64,000 nt of DNA from positions 2,446,501 through 2,510,500 of the forward strand of contig NZ_CP045354.1 in NCBI RefSeq assembly GCF_009363435.1, written 5' to 3'. A program made the position numbers and the translations under genes. The notes under the pieces were generated by a model, which worked only from the letters and a program-made list of their open reading frames with translations, was not told the origin of the DNA and did no database searches. The stretch is from Labrenzia sp. THAF82 (GTDB lineage Bacteria > Pseudomonadota > Alphaproteobacteria > Rhizobiales > Stappiaceae). Shown in pieces: positions 52,398 through 61,864 of this stretch; positions within the stretch are counted from its first letter, which is position 1, and each line of letters begins with the position of its first letter.

Positions 52398-53555
52398 ATG
52401 ATTCTTACGCTCGCGGTTTCCGGATATCGCTCCCTGCGGGACATCGTTCTGCCGTTGGATCAGATCACGCTGGTCACCGGCGCGAACGGCAGCGGTAAGT
52501 CCAGCCTGTATCGTTCGATCCGGCTGTTGGCCGAAGTTGCCCAGGGTCAGGCAATCGCATCGCTTGCTGCCGAGGGTGGCTTGAACTCGACCCTTTGGGC
52601 AGGCCCGGAAGCATTTTCGCGTGCGATGAAACGGGGAGAAGCGCCTGTTCAGGGGACCGTTCGCAAGAATGTGGTCAGTCTGAAACTCGGATTTGCCGAT
52701 GAAGACTACGGCTATGCAATTGACCTTGGATTGCCTGCCGATGCGGGCAGGTCGCTCTTTTCTATGGATCCGGAAATCAAGGCAGAAGCCTTGTGGGCCG
52801 GTGAGGCGTTATCCCGTTCCAATGAAATTGCCGGGCGCAACGGACCGACAGCACGCGTTTTGAATGCCCAGGGACAAAGGATCCCGGTTTTTCAGAACCT
52901 TGCCAGGTTCGACAGCATGATGACCCATGCAGCCGATCCCAAGGATGGACTTGAGTTGCTGGTGATGCGCGAACGTATGCGGGCCTGGCGGTTCTACGAT
53001 CATTTGCGCACCGACCGCGAAGCACCGGCGAGGTTTCCAAGGATCGGGACCAGAACACCGGTGCTCAGTGCGGATGGATCTGATCTTGCCGCAGCCCTGC
53101 AGACTATCCAGGAAATTGGCGATGAACGTGAACTGGCCGATGCGATAGATGATGCGTTTCCTGGAGCTTCCGTCGAAGTTGCCGTCAATGACGGGTACTT
53201 TGAGCTGCTTATGCAGCAAAAAGGTCTGTTGCGACCGCTGAAATCGAGCGAATTGTCGGATGGCACGCTGCGCTACCTGTTGTTAACCGCGGCACTCCTG
53301 TCGCCGCGACCGGCACCGCTCATTGTGCTGAATGAGCCGGAGACAAGTCTCCATCCGGCGCTCCTGGAACCGCTTGGCAGGCTGGTCGCCAAAGCGGCTG
53401 AAAAGACCCAGGTCATCGTGGTGTCGCACGCTGCTGAACTTGTTGAAGCTCTTGCATCACAACGAGGGTGTCTTCGCTATGAATTGCGCAAGGAACTGGG
53501 TGAGACGGTTGTGGACGGGGTGGAAACACCCAAATGGAATTGGCCAAAGAGATAA
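52398..53555 (+). CDS. AAA-family (RecF/OLD-like AAA_21) ATPase
   Basis: 385 residues. It begins ILTLAVSGYRSLRDIVLPLD, then Walker A GANGSGKSS (28-36). The C-terminus holds an ABC-type signature ELSDGTLRYL (about 285), Walker B/D-loop VLNEPETSLHP and H-loop VVSHAAEL. Such solitary ABC-like ATPases occur in DNA repair, retron, OLD and anti-phage systems, but no nuclease domain or partner is attached. The start is ambiguous among TTG 52389, GTG 52392 and ATG 52398. Confidence 0.85.
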   Translation: MILTLAVSGYRSLRDIVLPLDQITLVTGANGSGKSSLYRSIRLLAEVAQGQAIASLAAEGGLNSTLWAGPEAFSRAMKRGEAPVQGTVRKNVVSLKLGFADEDYGYAIDLGLPADAGRSLFSMDPEIKAEALWAGEALSRSNEIAGRNGPTARVLNAQGQRIPVFQNLARFDSMMTHAADPKDGLELLVMRERMRAWRFYDHLRTDREAPARFPRIGTRTPVLSADGSDLAAALQTIQEIGDERELADAIDDAFPGASVEVAVNDGYFELLMQQKGLLRPLKSSELSDGTLRYLLLTAALLSPRPAPLIVLNEPETSLHPALLEPLGRLVAKAAEKTQVIVVSHAAELVEALASQRGCLRYELRKELGETVVDGVETPKWNWPKR

Positions 53556-53687
53556 TGGCCCTTGGCCTGGTGACTGCGAATTAAGTTTTTGAATTTCTTT
53601 TACTATTGCCATTTTTCCGAGGCGCATTACCTAAGACTTATGCCTCGTGCCTGCGAAAAAAATGAAAAGGTGTCGTTACGTCGCGAG

Positions 53688-53703
53688 TTGACGTGAACGG
53701 AAG
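53688..53703 (+). promoter_or_regulatory. Possible LiuR/MerR-like site upstream of the acyl-CoA ligase
   Basis: TTGACGTGAACGGAAG resembles the ACGT/AACG arms of LiuR-type sites that control fatty- and branched-acid genes in alphaproteobacteria. The 304-base gap between the ATPase and this ligase also contains an A/T-rich tract near 53580-53620, a possible promoter. A 69-codon frame at 53712 is not convincing. Confidence 0.3.
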
Positions 53704-53859
53704 GTTGCGTCATGTCAGGAGAGCCCTTTAGAGGCGGCGCTAAGCTGACTGACGGAGCCAAATGGGAAAAGAGATCTTCAGAAGAGCCCTGCTTTCGCGA
53801 AGGTTTCGGGAAACGGCCCGCATATGCAGCAGCGCGACAAAAATGCGTTGGAGAACGTT

Positions 53860-55530
53860 ATGACGACTGCGGAGGAGTGGAACGAGGCATTTACGCCCCG
53901 TCCGGTACACGAATATCTTGAAAGCACTGTCGCCGAGTTCGGGTCACGACCGGCCGCCGATTTCATGGGCAAGGTCTGGACCTATGCCGAGCTTGGCGAG
54001 TTGGTGGACGAAACAGCCGCGGGTCTTCAGGCCATGGGCGTCGGTCCGGGTGTGCATGTCGGATTGTGTCTTCCAAATACGCCGTTCTATACGATTTTTT
54101 ATTTTGCGATCATGAAGGTCGGCGCAACGGTCGCCAACTTCAATCCGCTCTATGTGGAGCGTGAAATCGCCTTCCAGGCCCGCGATGCAGATGTGCGCAT
54201 CATGGTGACGATGGATCTGAAAATCATCTACGACAAGGTGGAGGAAGTCCGGAAGGAAAAGATCCTCGACAAGATTATCGTTTGTCCGATGTCCTTCTGC
54301 CTGCCAACCGTAAAGAAGGTGCTGTTCAGCCTTTTCAAGCGCAAGGAACTGGCAGACATCCCAAATGATGCGGCTCATATCCGCTTCGACGATCTGCTTG
54401 CAAAGGGACAAAAGCCGAAACCTGTCGATATCGATCCGGCTGAGTCCATCGCTGTCCTTCAGTATACCGGAGGCACCACAGGCGTTCCGAAGGGAGCGAT
54501 GCTGACGCACAAGAACCTGTCTGCGAATATCGAACAGATGCGATGTGTCTTTGAAAAGGCACGGGCAGGTGAAGAGAAGATGCTTTGCGTTCTTCCGTTC
54601 TTCCACGTCTTCGCCATGACGGTTGCCCAAAACCTGTCGATCATTCTTGGTGCTGAAATGGTGCTCCAGCCGAGATTTGAGCTGAAATCTTTGCTGGATG
54701 CGATCAAGCGCAAGAAAGTGACGCTTTTCCCGGGTGTTCCAACGATCTATACGGCGATCAACAATTCGCCCCTCACCGAAAACTATGACCTTTCCAGCAT
54801 CAATCTGTGCCTTTCCGGCGGCGCCCCGCTTCCGGTCGAGGTTAAGGAAAGCTTTGAAAAGCTGACCGGTTGCATCCTTGTGGAAGGGTATGGTCTGACG
54901 GAAAGCTCACCTGTTGCTGCTGTCAATCCGCTGGACGAGAACAGGCGCGCGGGCTCCATCGGGCGCCTGGTTCCCGGTACGTCGTCCAGATTTGTCAGCA
55001 TTGAAGATCGCCACAGCGAGGTTGCTGAAGGCGAAAAAGGCGAATTGCTCCTTCATGGACCACAGGTGATGAAGGGGTACTGGAAGCGTCAGGATGCCAC
55101 CGACGAGGCCATTACGCCTGAAGGGTATCTGCATACCGGTGACGTCGGATATCAGGATGAGGATGGCTTCATTTATCTTGTTGACCGGATCAAGGACCTG
55201 ATCCTGTGTTCCGGTTACAATGTCTATCCCCGTGTCATCGAAGAAGCGATCTACCAGCACGAAGCGGTTGACGAAACCATTGTAATTGCCATTCCTGATG
55301 AGTATCGCGGTCAGTCTCCCAAAGCGTTCATCAAACTGAAGGATGGGTTCTCAATGACCGGGGAGGACGTCAAAACCTTCCTCAAGGATCACCTTTCTTC
55401 CATCGAAATGCCCAGGGAGTTCGAGTTCCGGGATGAATTGCCGAAAACCATGGTTGGCAAATTGTCAAAGAAGGAACTGGTTGAGGAAGAGGCTCAGAAA
55501 CGATCTGAAGCGCAGGCAAAAAGCGCCTGA
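53860..55530 (+). CDS. Long-chain fatty acid-CoA ligase (FadD-like)
   Basis: 556 residues from ATG 53860 (GGAG 9 bases upstream; ATG 53824 has none). AMP-binding motifs are intact: YTGGTTGVPKGAMLTH (P-loop), EGYGLTESSPV, YLHTGDVGYQDEDGFIYLVD and DLILCSGYNVYPRVIEEAIY. It activates free fatty acids to acyl-CoA by way of acyl-AMP at the inner membrane face. It stands as a single gene. Confidence 0.93.
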   Translation: MTTAEEWNEAFTPRPVHEYLESTVAEFGSRPAADFMGKVWTYAELGELVDETAAGLQAMGVGPGVHVGLCLPNTPFYTIFYFAIMKVGATVANFNPLYVEREIAFQARDADVRIMVTMDLKIIYDKVEEVRKEKILDKIIVCPMSFCLPTVKKVLFSLFKRKELADIPNDAAHIRFDDLLAKGQKPKPVDIDPAESIAVLQYTGGTTGVPKGAMLTHKNLSANIEQMRCVFEKARAGEEKMLCVLPFFHVFAMTVAQNLSIILGAEMVLQPRFELKSLLDAIKRKKVTLFPGVPTIYTAINNSPLTENYDLSSINLCLSGGAPLPVEVKESFEKLTGCILVEGYGLTESSPVAAVNPLDENRRAGSIGRLVPGTSSRFVSIEDRHSEVAEGEKGELLLHGPQVMKGYWKRQDATDEAITPEGYLHTGDVGYQDEDGFIYLVDRIKDLILCSGYNVYPRVIEEAIYQHEAVDETIVIAIPDEYRGQSPKAFIKLKDGFSMTGEDVKTFLKDHLSSIEMPREFEFRDELPKTMVGKLSKKELVEEEAQKRSEAQAKSA

Positions 55531-55567
55531 CGTCAATGCACTGTGCTCTGCCGTTCAAGTGGTGCTT

Positions 55568-56569
55568 TCAATTTGAATATCCGCGCCCGTCCGAGGCGCG
55601 GGCGAGTTTCTTGCCTCTCCGGGCCTCCCGGTGGACGGTATAAATGGATGCAGCGATGATGATGCCTGCGCCAACCAGTGTTTCGGTGCTTGGCCATTGG
55701 CTGAAGACAACTGCTCCGAAAATGGTGGCATAAAGCAGCCTTGTGTAGTCCAACGAAGCAATGGCGGTTGCTTCGCCAGCCTTGAACGCCTTGATGTTGG
55801 CCAATTGGGCTGCCCAGGAGATGCCTCCGATCATGACGAGTAGAAGCCATTGCTTCGCCGTCGGCGGTTGCCAAGTCAGCACTGCCGGTATGCTCATGAT
55901 CACTCCAACACCCAACGCCTGGTAAGTCAGGATCGTCACCGGTGCATCGGTGCGGGTAAGGATGCGAACGACGATCATCACCATGCCGGCACCGGCCGCG
56001 CCGGCTATTGCGAGCGCGGCGTAAGGATCGACAAGCGTGTCGCCTCCCGGGCGCAGCATCAGCAGAACGCCCAGAAATCCGATAATGGTTGCCCCCCAGC
56101 GATGCAGTCCGACCGTTTCACCCAGCAGCCAGATCGCGAAGATCGTGACGAAAAACGTTTTGGAGAAACTGATCGCCGTCGCGTCGGCCAGGGGCAGCTC
56201 GATAATTGCGGTGAAGCCGCAAAGCATTGCGGTTGAGGCAAAAGCGATACGGGTGATTTGCAGCCAAGGCCGCTGCGTCGCCAATGAATTCGGCAACCCA
56301 GTCAGGATCGTCGGGGCGACAATTGCCAACATGACAAGCTGACGAACCAGAAGGATCTGAAAGACGCTGAGTTCCTGACCAACAAATTTGATCAGTGTCA
56401 CCATGATGGAGAACAAAAAAGCCGCCAACAATATCCAAAGTGCCCCGATTGTGTTCGAAGGCAGCCCCTCGGTGAGTTTGGTCAGCCTGGCTGTCAGTCT
56501 GGTCATCGTGCCGGAGCGCGATTGCCCTTCACCCTCATCGGGCGCTGGGTCTTCTGGGGACTTGTTCAT
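55568..56569 (-). CDS. EamA-family (DMT) transporter
   Basis: 333 residues: a charged N-terminal tail, then ten hydrophobic segments in two EamA halves (first half IGALWILLAAFLFSIMVTLI, second LAIAGAAGAGMVMIVVRILT). The marks LPLADATAISFSKTFFVTIF and LGETVGLHRWGATIIGFLGV are typical. The substrate is unknown. It converges on the ligase gene. Confidence 0.92.
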   Translation of the reverse strand: MNKSPEDPAPDEGEGQSRSGTMTRLTARLTKLTEGLPSNTIGALWILLAAFLFSIMVTLIKFVGQELSVFQILLVRQLVMLAIVAPTILTGLPNSLATQRPWLQITRIAFASTAMLCGFTAIIELPLADATAISFSKTFFVTIFAIWLLGETVGLHRWGATIIGFLGVLLMLRPGGDTLVDPYAALAIAGAAGAGMVMIVVRILTRTDAPVTILTYQALGVGVIMSIPAVLTWQPPTAKQWLLLVMIGGISWAAQLANIKAFKAGEATAIASLDYTRLLYATIFGAVVFSQWPSTETLVGAGIIIAASIYTVHREARRGKKLARASDGRGYSN

Positions 56570-56757
56570 ACCTGGTCCTGAGCCGCATCTGCCTCAAAGG
56601 GCAATAGGAAGGGAGCAGGGTGCTCCAAGAGGATGGGCAATTGGTTTCGTTTGCAACAAGACTAGCCAGATTTTGGCAGAAGAAAAGGCGCAGGTTTGAA
56701 TTTGCGGTTCGGTAAAGCATATCTTGGGACATCGCGGAATGGATAGGGGAGGATATT

Positions 56758-57348
56758 TTGCGTAAGATTCAGACGCAGGGCGTGCACCACATCACGCTTG
56801 TCGGAGCGGACAGACAAACCTCCATCGACTTCTGGGAGGGATTGCTTGGGATGCCATTTGTCTTTGAGCAACCCAATCTCGACGACCCCAATCAGAGCCA
56901 TCTCTATTTCGATCCGGGTGATGGGCGCTTGATCACCATTTTCACCAACGAAGACCGAAAGCCTGATGCGGAAGCTGCACCGCAGACGATCGGCTGCGTG
57001 CATCATCTGGCGCTTGACGTGTCCCAGGCAACCTTTCGGCAGATTGCTGGCAGGTTGGACGCGCTAGGAATTTCCCATAGCGGTCCGAAAGACCGCGGCT
57101 TCATGGATTCAATCTATTTTCGCGATCCGCTCGGGTTACTGATCGAATTGGCCAGCTATCGGTTTCGACCACCTGCAGGGGTGTCAATGGGTGAGGTGAT
57201 GCTCGAGGCTCACAAGCTTCGTGTTGCACGGGGAGACTACAATATCCAGGAAGTTCATCTTGCCGACGCAATCGAGAACCTTACGCACGAAACACGCAGG
57301 AGCCTTTCTGAAGACCGGAGCGCAAAAAATCCTAACGAACGCCCATGA
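56758..57348 (+). CDS. VOC-family glyoxalase/dioxygenase-fold protein
   Basis: 196 residues with two beta-alpha-beta3 modules: GVHHITLVGADRQTSIDFWE (metal His) and CVHHLALDVSQATFRQIAGR, then IYFRDPLGLLIELASYRFRP with the metal Glu. The C-terminal 45 residues form an extra helical tail. The start is TTG 56758, after GGGGAGGA. Its activity could be glyoxalase-like or extradiol; nothing nearby decides. Confidence 0.88.
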   Translation: MRKIQTQGVHHITLVGADRQTSIDFWEGLLGMPFVFEQPNLDDPNQSHLYFDPGDGRLITIFTNEDRKPDAEAAPQTIGCVHHLALDVSQATFRQIAGRLDALGISHSGPKDRGFMDSIYFRDPLGLLIELASYRFRPPAGVSMGEVMLEAHKLRVARGDYNIQEVHLADAIENLTHETRRSLSEDRSAKNPNERP

Positions 57349-57631
57349 TCCTGTTTTTAGGCGTGACGTGTGCGGACTGTAGTTTCGTTGGCTTTGTTGA
57401 CGCAAACCAAAAGCTTGGTGCACACTGACGGAAGTCGAGTGGTCCAAAAGGGTTGCTCAGAGCATGTTTGATTCAACCGAATAAGCAGCACAATTCAAAG
57501 GACACAAGGCTCGCGGGCTGACTGTCCCTCTGGCATCCACCGCTTATGGGCACTATGTTCTAGGAAAGAGCCACCTTCGCTGCGCGGCAAATTCTCAGGG
57601 AAGTTCTTCCCAAAAATACAGGTCCAAATTC

Positions 57632-59929
57632 ATGAACCAGATGGTCACTCCGAAATTCGGTGTCGGCGCTCCATTGCGTCGGAAAGAAGACGAACCGCTG
57701 ATCACAGGCAAGGGGATCTATACCGGCGACTATATGCCGGACGGCTGCCTTCATGGCGTTGTCGTTCGTTCAGCGATGGCTCACGCCAAGATCAAGATCG
57801 AGAACGCTGATGACATCCGCGGGATGGACGGTGTGCATATGGTTCTCACCGGCACGGACGTTGCGGGAAAGTCTTTGTCGACGGCCGCTCGTATCAAGCA
57901 GCTGGATGGAACCCACTACGAAGCGCCACCTCAACCGCTTTTGTGTGAAGACACGGTTCGTTTCGTCGGGGATGCTATTGCGTTTGTCGTCGCCGACGAT
58001 TTGAACCTTGCCAAAAACGCTGCAGAGATGCTCGAAATCGACTATGAACCGCTCGATGTGGTCATCGGCATTGAAAACGCTTTGAAGCCGGATGCGGCGA
58101 AGGTCTGGCCGGAGCTGGGAACGAATGTCTCTTTCACACTTGGACATGGTGACCAGGCCAAAACAGAAGAAGCTTTTTCCAAAGCTGACAAGACAGTGTC
58201 GATTGAAGTTGTCAACAACCGGATTGTCGTCAACTACATGGAACTGCGCGGCTGTGTCGCCGAATTCAACACGTCGGATAAACGTTTTAAGCTGACGCTC
58301 GGGACGCAAGGCGGTCATGGTGTGCGCGATATTCTCTGCAGCACGCTCGAACTTGAGGCAAGCGAGATCCAGGTAATCACTCCGGAAGTCGGCGGCGGTT
58401 TCGGGACCAAGGCCTTCTGTTATCGAGAATACCCGCTGGCGATGATTGCTGCCAGGTCACTGGAGCGTCCGGTGCGCTGGGCAGGTGAGAGAATGGAACA
58501 TTTTGTGACCGACGCACACGGCAGGGACAATCTGACCCATGCCGAGCTCGCACTCGATGAAAACAACCGAATCCTGGGCCTCAATGTGCATGTGAAAGCT
58601 GCCATGGGCGCTTACCTTAATCAGTTCGGTCCGTTCATCCCCTATCTAGGTGCCTCGATGGCATCCGGGCTTTATGACATTCCGGCGGTCTTTGCGAAAA
58701 TCGATGGTGTCTATATGCATACGGTTCCGACCGATGCCTATCGCGGAGCGGGGCGTCCGGAAGCAGCCTATGTACTTGAGCGTCTGATCGACAAGGCCGG
58801 CGAAGAAACAGGTCTCGGCCCGATCGAATTCCGCAAGCTCAATTTCATTCGGTCGGATCAACTGCCTTACACGACCCAGACAGGGCGCCTTTATGACACC
58901 GGAGACTTCGCCGGCCACCTCGACAAAGCACTTGAAGTGGCGGACTGGGCGGGCTTCAAAGCTCGTCAGGCAGAAAGCGCTCAATCCGGCAAATACCGTG
59001 GTATCGGGATCTGTTCCTACGTCGAGGCATGTGCCTTTGCCGGCAGCGAAGAAGCCACTCTTGAGCTTGATGACAAGGGAAGCCTGACACTCCTCATCGG
59101 AACGCAAACCAACGGTCAGGGCCACGATACGGCGTACAGCCAGGTTGTTGCCGAACAGTTCGGCGTCAGCATCGAGGATGTCACTCTGGTTCAGGGCGAT
59201 ACAGACCGTGTCCGCAAGGGTGGTGGAACCGGTGGTTCCCGATCCATTCCGATTGGATTGCCATCTGTGCGCGACGCCAGTATCTCGTTGGTCAAAAAGG
59301 TCAAGGAGCTGGCTGCCGACAAACTTGAGGCTGGCATTGAAGATCTTGAACTTGAAAGCGGTGTGGTACGCGTCGTCGGGACGGACCAGCAGGTTACTCT
59401 TGCCGAGATCGTAGCAAGTGCCGGTGAGACGTTGTCCGCTCGAGAAGAAGTTGCGCAGTCAGAAAACACTTATCCGAATGGCACGCATATCTGTGAGCTT
59501 GAGATCGATCCGGAAACCGGCGACATCACTGTTGCAAACTACGTCATCGTGGACGATTTCGGTGTGACCGTGAACCCATTGCTGCTAACGGGTCAGGTGC
59601 ATGGCGGTGTGGTCTCGGCCATTAGCCAAGCCTTGTGCGAACACACGGTTTATGACGAAGAAGGACAATTGTTGACCGCGTCACTGCTGGACTATCAATT
59701 GATCCGGGCGGCGGACCTGCCGGAGATTCACTTTGAAACGCGCAACGTTCCATCCACTACGAATGCCATGGGTATCAAGGGTGCGGGCGAGGCCGGAACA
59801 ATCGGTGGCCTGGCTGCGGTCATGAATGCCATTCAGGTAGCGTTGAAAGACGGAGCGGGCGTTAAAGAGGTTTTCGATATGCCCGCGACGCCGTTGCGGG
59901 TCTGGGACGCAATCCAGGCGGCCCGGTAA
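57632..59929 (+). CDS. Orphan xanthine-dehydrogenase/CoxL-family molybdopterin-binding subunit (form II)
   Basis: 765 residues, a complete large subunit: N-terminal FGVGAPLRRKEDEPLITGKG, the molybdopterin loop EVGGGFGTK (252-260), active-site loop AYRGAGR (369-375) and catalytic Glu in GIKGAGEAGTIGG near residue 735. The AYRGAGR loop marks form II CoxL-like enzymes; true CO dehydrogenases have AYxCSFR. The substrate may be an aldehyde or N-heterocycle. The usual FAD-binding medium and 2Fe-2S small subunits are not adjacent on either side, so it must use distant partners or act alone. A terminator follows at once. Confidence 0.9.
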   Translation: MNQMVTPKFGVGAPLRRKEDEPLITGKGIYTGDYMPDGCLHGVVVRSAMAHAKIKIENADDIRGMDGVHMVLTGTDVAGKSLSTAARIKQLDGTHYEAPPQPLLCEDTVRFVGDAIAFVVADDLNLAKNAAEMLEIDYEPLDVVIGIENALKPDAAKVWPELGTNVSFTLGHGDQAKTEEAFSKADKTVSIEVVNNRIVVNYMELRGCVAEFNTSDKRFKLTLGTQGGHGVRDILCSTLELEASEIQVITPEVGGGFGTKAFCYREYPLAMIAARSLERPVRWAGERMEHFVTDAHGRDNLTHAELALDENNRILGLNVHVKAAMGAYLNQFGPFIPYLGASMASGLYDIPAVFAKIDGVYMHTVPTDAYRGAGRPEAAYVLERLIDKAGEETGLGPIEFRKLNFIRSDQLPYTTQTGRLYDTGDFAGHLDKALEVADWAGFKARQAESAQSGKYRGIGICSYVEACAFAGSEEATLELDDKGSLTLLIGTQTNGQGHDTAYSQVVAEQFGVSIEDVTLVQGDTDRVRKGGGTGGSRSIPIGLPSVRDASISLVKKVKELAADKLEAGIEDLELESGVVRVVGTDQQVTLAEIVASAGETLSAREEVAQSENTYPNGTHICELEIDPETGDITVANYVIVDDFGVTVNPLLLTGQVHGGVVSAISQALCEHTVYDEEGQLLTASLLDYQLIRAADLPEIHFETRNVPSTTNAMGIKGAGEAGTIGGLAAVMNAIQVALKDGAGVKEVFDMPATPLRVWDAIQAAR

Positions 59930-59949
59930 AGTTGATTGTTGTTCATCAG

Positions 59950-59979
59950 AAGAGGCATCCAAAAGATGCCTCTTTTTTT
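59950..59979 (+). terminator. Rho-independent terminator after the CoxL-like gene
   Basis: AGAGGCATC (59951-59959) and GATGCCTCT (59965-59973) form a 9-bp stem with a 5-base loop, followed by T6. It lies 21 bases after the stop. Confidence 0.92.
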
Positions 59980-60176
59980 GTGCAAGTCACAGCGACGCCA
60001 CACAGGAATTTGAGTGTTGTTGTGTCACCTGGGACTACGGCTAGACGCTGTAGTGTTTATAATTGTGTGAATAGTGTTATTCAGCTTCTTGCTTGATTTC
60101 GTCGTTACCAAGCACAGTTTGACTATCTGGCGGCTCTGATCGTCACTCATTAAACCGAACAGTCAGGAATTTACTT

Positions 60177-61436
60177 GTGTTTCAATCCTTCTTTCCGAAA
60201 CCAAAACTGTTTTTCCTGTCTGCCGCGATATGGTCGCTTGCTGCAGTAATCGTCTGGTACGGATTTGCCAGTGACCTTGGTCCAAGCCTGGGGCTTGGAA
60301 CTGCACCTGAAGGTCCACCCCCGATCGATCTCAGGTTTTTCGTGACACCCGACTTCTTGTGGTTCTACATCTACTACGCCGTTTGCACCGTGCTTTTCGG
60401 CGGTTTCTGGTGGTATTTCGAGCGCGATCACAGATGGCATGTATGGTCCGTCTGGGGTTCTTCGCTGATCATTTTCATCACCTATTTTTCGGTTCAGGTT
60501 TCGGTGGCGATCAACAACTGGCGGCGACCGTTCGGGGATACGCTGCAAAATGCGCTGGAAGGCGACAAAGGCGTTGTTGCCGCCGATTTTTACATGCTCA
60601 TGCTGATGTTTGCGCAGATTGCAGGGCTGTCGATGGCCCTGTTTGTGATGAACAGGTTCTTTGTCAGCCACTATATCTTCCGCTGGCGTACCGCGATGAA
60701 CGACTATTACGTCGCCAAGTGGGGCAATGTTCGTCACATCGAGGGTGCTTCGCAGCGTATTCAGGAAGATACGATGCGCTTTGCCTCCATCATGGAAGGC
60801 CTGGGTGTTTCCATGATCGACGCCGTCATGACGCTGATTGCGTTCCTTCCTGTGCTTTTCAGTCTGTCGACTTATGTCAGCACCTTGCCGATTGTCGGTG
60901 AAATCCCCGCGCCGCTCTTCACTGCAGCCATTTTGTGGTCATTGTTCGGGACCGTTCTGCTTGCCGTGGTCGGGATCAGGCTGCCCGGACTTGAGTTTCA
61001 CAACCAAAGGGTTGAAGCCGCGTACCGAAAAGAGCTCGTCTATGGTGAGGATCATGAGCACAGGGCTCAGCCGCCAACTCTCACCGAGCTGTTCAGCAAT
61101 GTAAGGAAGAACTACTTCCGTCTCTATTTTCATTACCTCTATTTCAATCTGGCGCGCGGGTTCTATCTGCAGGCCGACAACATGTTCACGTATTTCATTC
61201 TGGTACCAACGATTGTCGCCGGTACGATCACATACGGTATCGTCCAGCAGATCCTGACGGCGTTTGGCCAGGTCTCGAATTCCTTCCAGTATCTGGTGAA
61301 TTCCTGGTCGACGATTATCGAACTGCTTTCCATCTACAAACGCCTCAAGGGCTTTGAAGTGTCCATCGCCGAGCGCGAGACGATGCCGCCGGAAGAACTG
61401 GCGAGACTGCTGTCGGAAAAAGAGGCTAAGCTCTAG
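60177..61436 (+). CDS. SbmA/BacA-family peptide transporter
   Basis: 419 residues from GTG 60177, with eight hydrophobic segments. SbmA/BacA signatures are [60 protein letters not shown] and [20 protein letters not shown]. These proton-driven inner-membrane proteins import antimicrobial peptides, bleomycin and modified peptides, and matter in rhizobial symbiosis. A 60-residue loop between segments 1 and 2 is Pro/Gly-rich as in the family. Confidence 0.93.
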   Translation: MFQSFFPKPKLFFLSAAIWSLAAVIVWYGFASDLGPSLGLGTAPEGPPPIDLRFFVTPDFLWFYIYYAVCTVLFGGFWWYFERDHRWHVWSVWGSSLIIFITYFSVQVSVAINNWRRPFGDTLQNALEGDKGVVAADFYMLMLMFAQIAGLSMALFVMNRFFVSHYIFRWRTAMNDYYVAKWGNVRHIEGASQRIQEDTMRFASIMEGLGVSMIDAVMTLIAFLPVLFSLSTYVSTLPIVGEIPAPLFTAAILWSLFGTVLLAVVGIRLPGLEFHNQRVEAAYRKELVYGEDHEHRAQPPTLTELFSNVRKNYFRLYFHYLYFNLARGFYLQADNMFTYFILVPTIVAGTITYGIVQQILTAFGQVSNSFQYLVNSWSTIIELLSIYKRLKGFEVSIAERETMPPEELARLLSEKEAKL

Positions 61437-61864
61437 GGATTGGCAGCCTGAAAGAACAATTTCAGGCGTCAAACAGGCAGAGATTTGCGACAAAAGAGCT
61501 GCAGGGCTGTGCTTGTGCATGGCGCTAAAGCTATGACGATGCAGACCAAAGTCCGATTGGCAGAAGACATTTTGAGTGGTTCCAGCGATTTGAAACCGCG
61601 TCGCCGGATGGCGTCTGATCCGGCTTGCGCTCGTATCTCCTGATGACGAATTTCAAGAGCGGCGTTGCAAATGATGCGCACAGGACAGATACTGTTCAGG
61701 CTACTCATTTAAGACCCCGCCCCAAAACTGCCTTTTCAAGGCGATCCGTTTCTTGATGCGGCTGAGCTTTCAGTCGATGGCAGTTTCTGTTCAACGTCAC
61801 GTGATTTCCAGTCCGGTGCATCACGGGCAAGACGTTTTCATTGCGCCGGTTCCTGGAATTCGTC
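61437..61864. other. Intergenic stretch with a hairpin and a weak micro-frame
   Basis: An 8-bp perfect stem GCCTGAAA (61446-61453)/TTTCAGGC (61460-61467) follows the transporter stop by 9 bases and may stabilise or end its mRNA, although no T-run is seen. A 36-codon frame (61533-61643) on the plus strand has no supported family. The rest contains no recognised gene or RNA. Confidence 0.4.

Noticed and set aside
53712..53921. A 69-codon frame upstream of and overlapping the acyl-CoA ligase
   Set aside because: The composition does not look coding and it overlaps a strong gene start.
55580..55610. A GC hairpin (CCGCGCC/GGCGCGG) near the end of the EamA gene
   Set aside because: It lies within coding sequence and has no T-run.
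57440..57480. A short AGAGCATGTTTGATTC stretch that recalls small repeats of Rhizobiales
   Set aside because: Only one copy is in the window, so a repeat call cannot be supported.
60171..60737. A 188-codon minus-strand frame opposite the SbmA/BacA gene
   Set aside because: Shadow of a conserved membrane protein gene.
61533..61643. A 36-codon frame with its own ATG
   Set aside because: No ribosome site or homology pattern visible.
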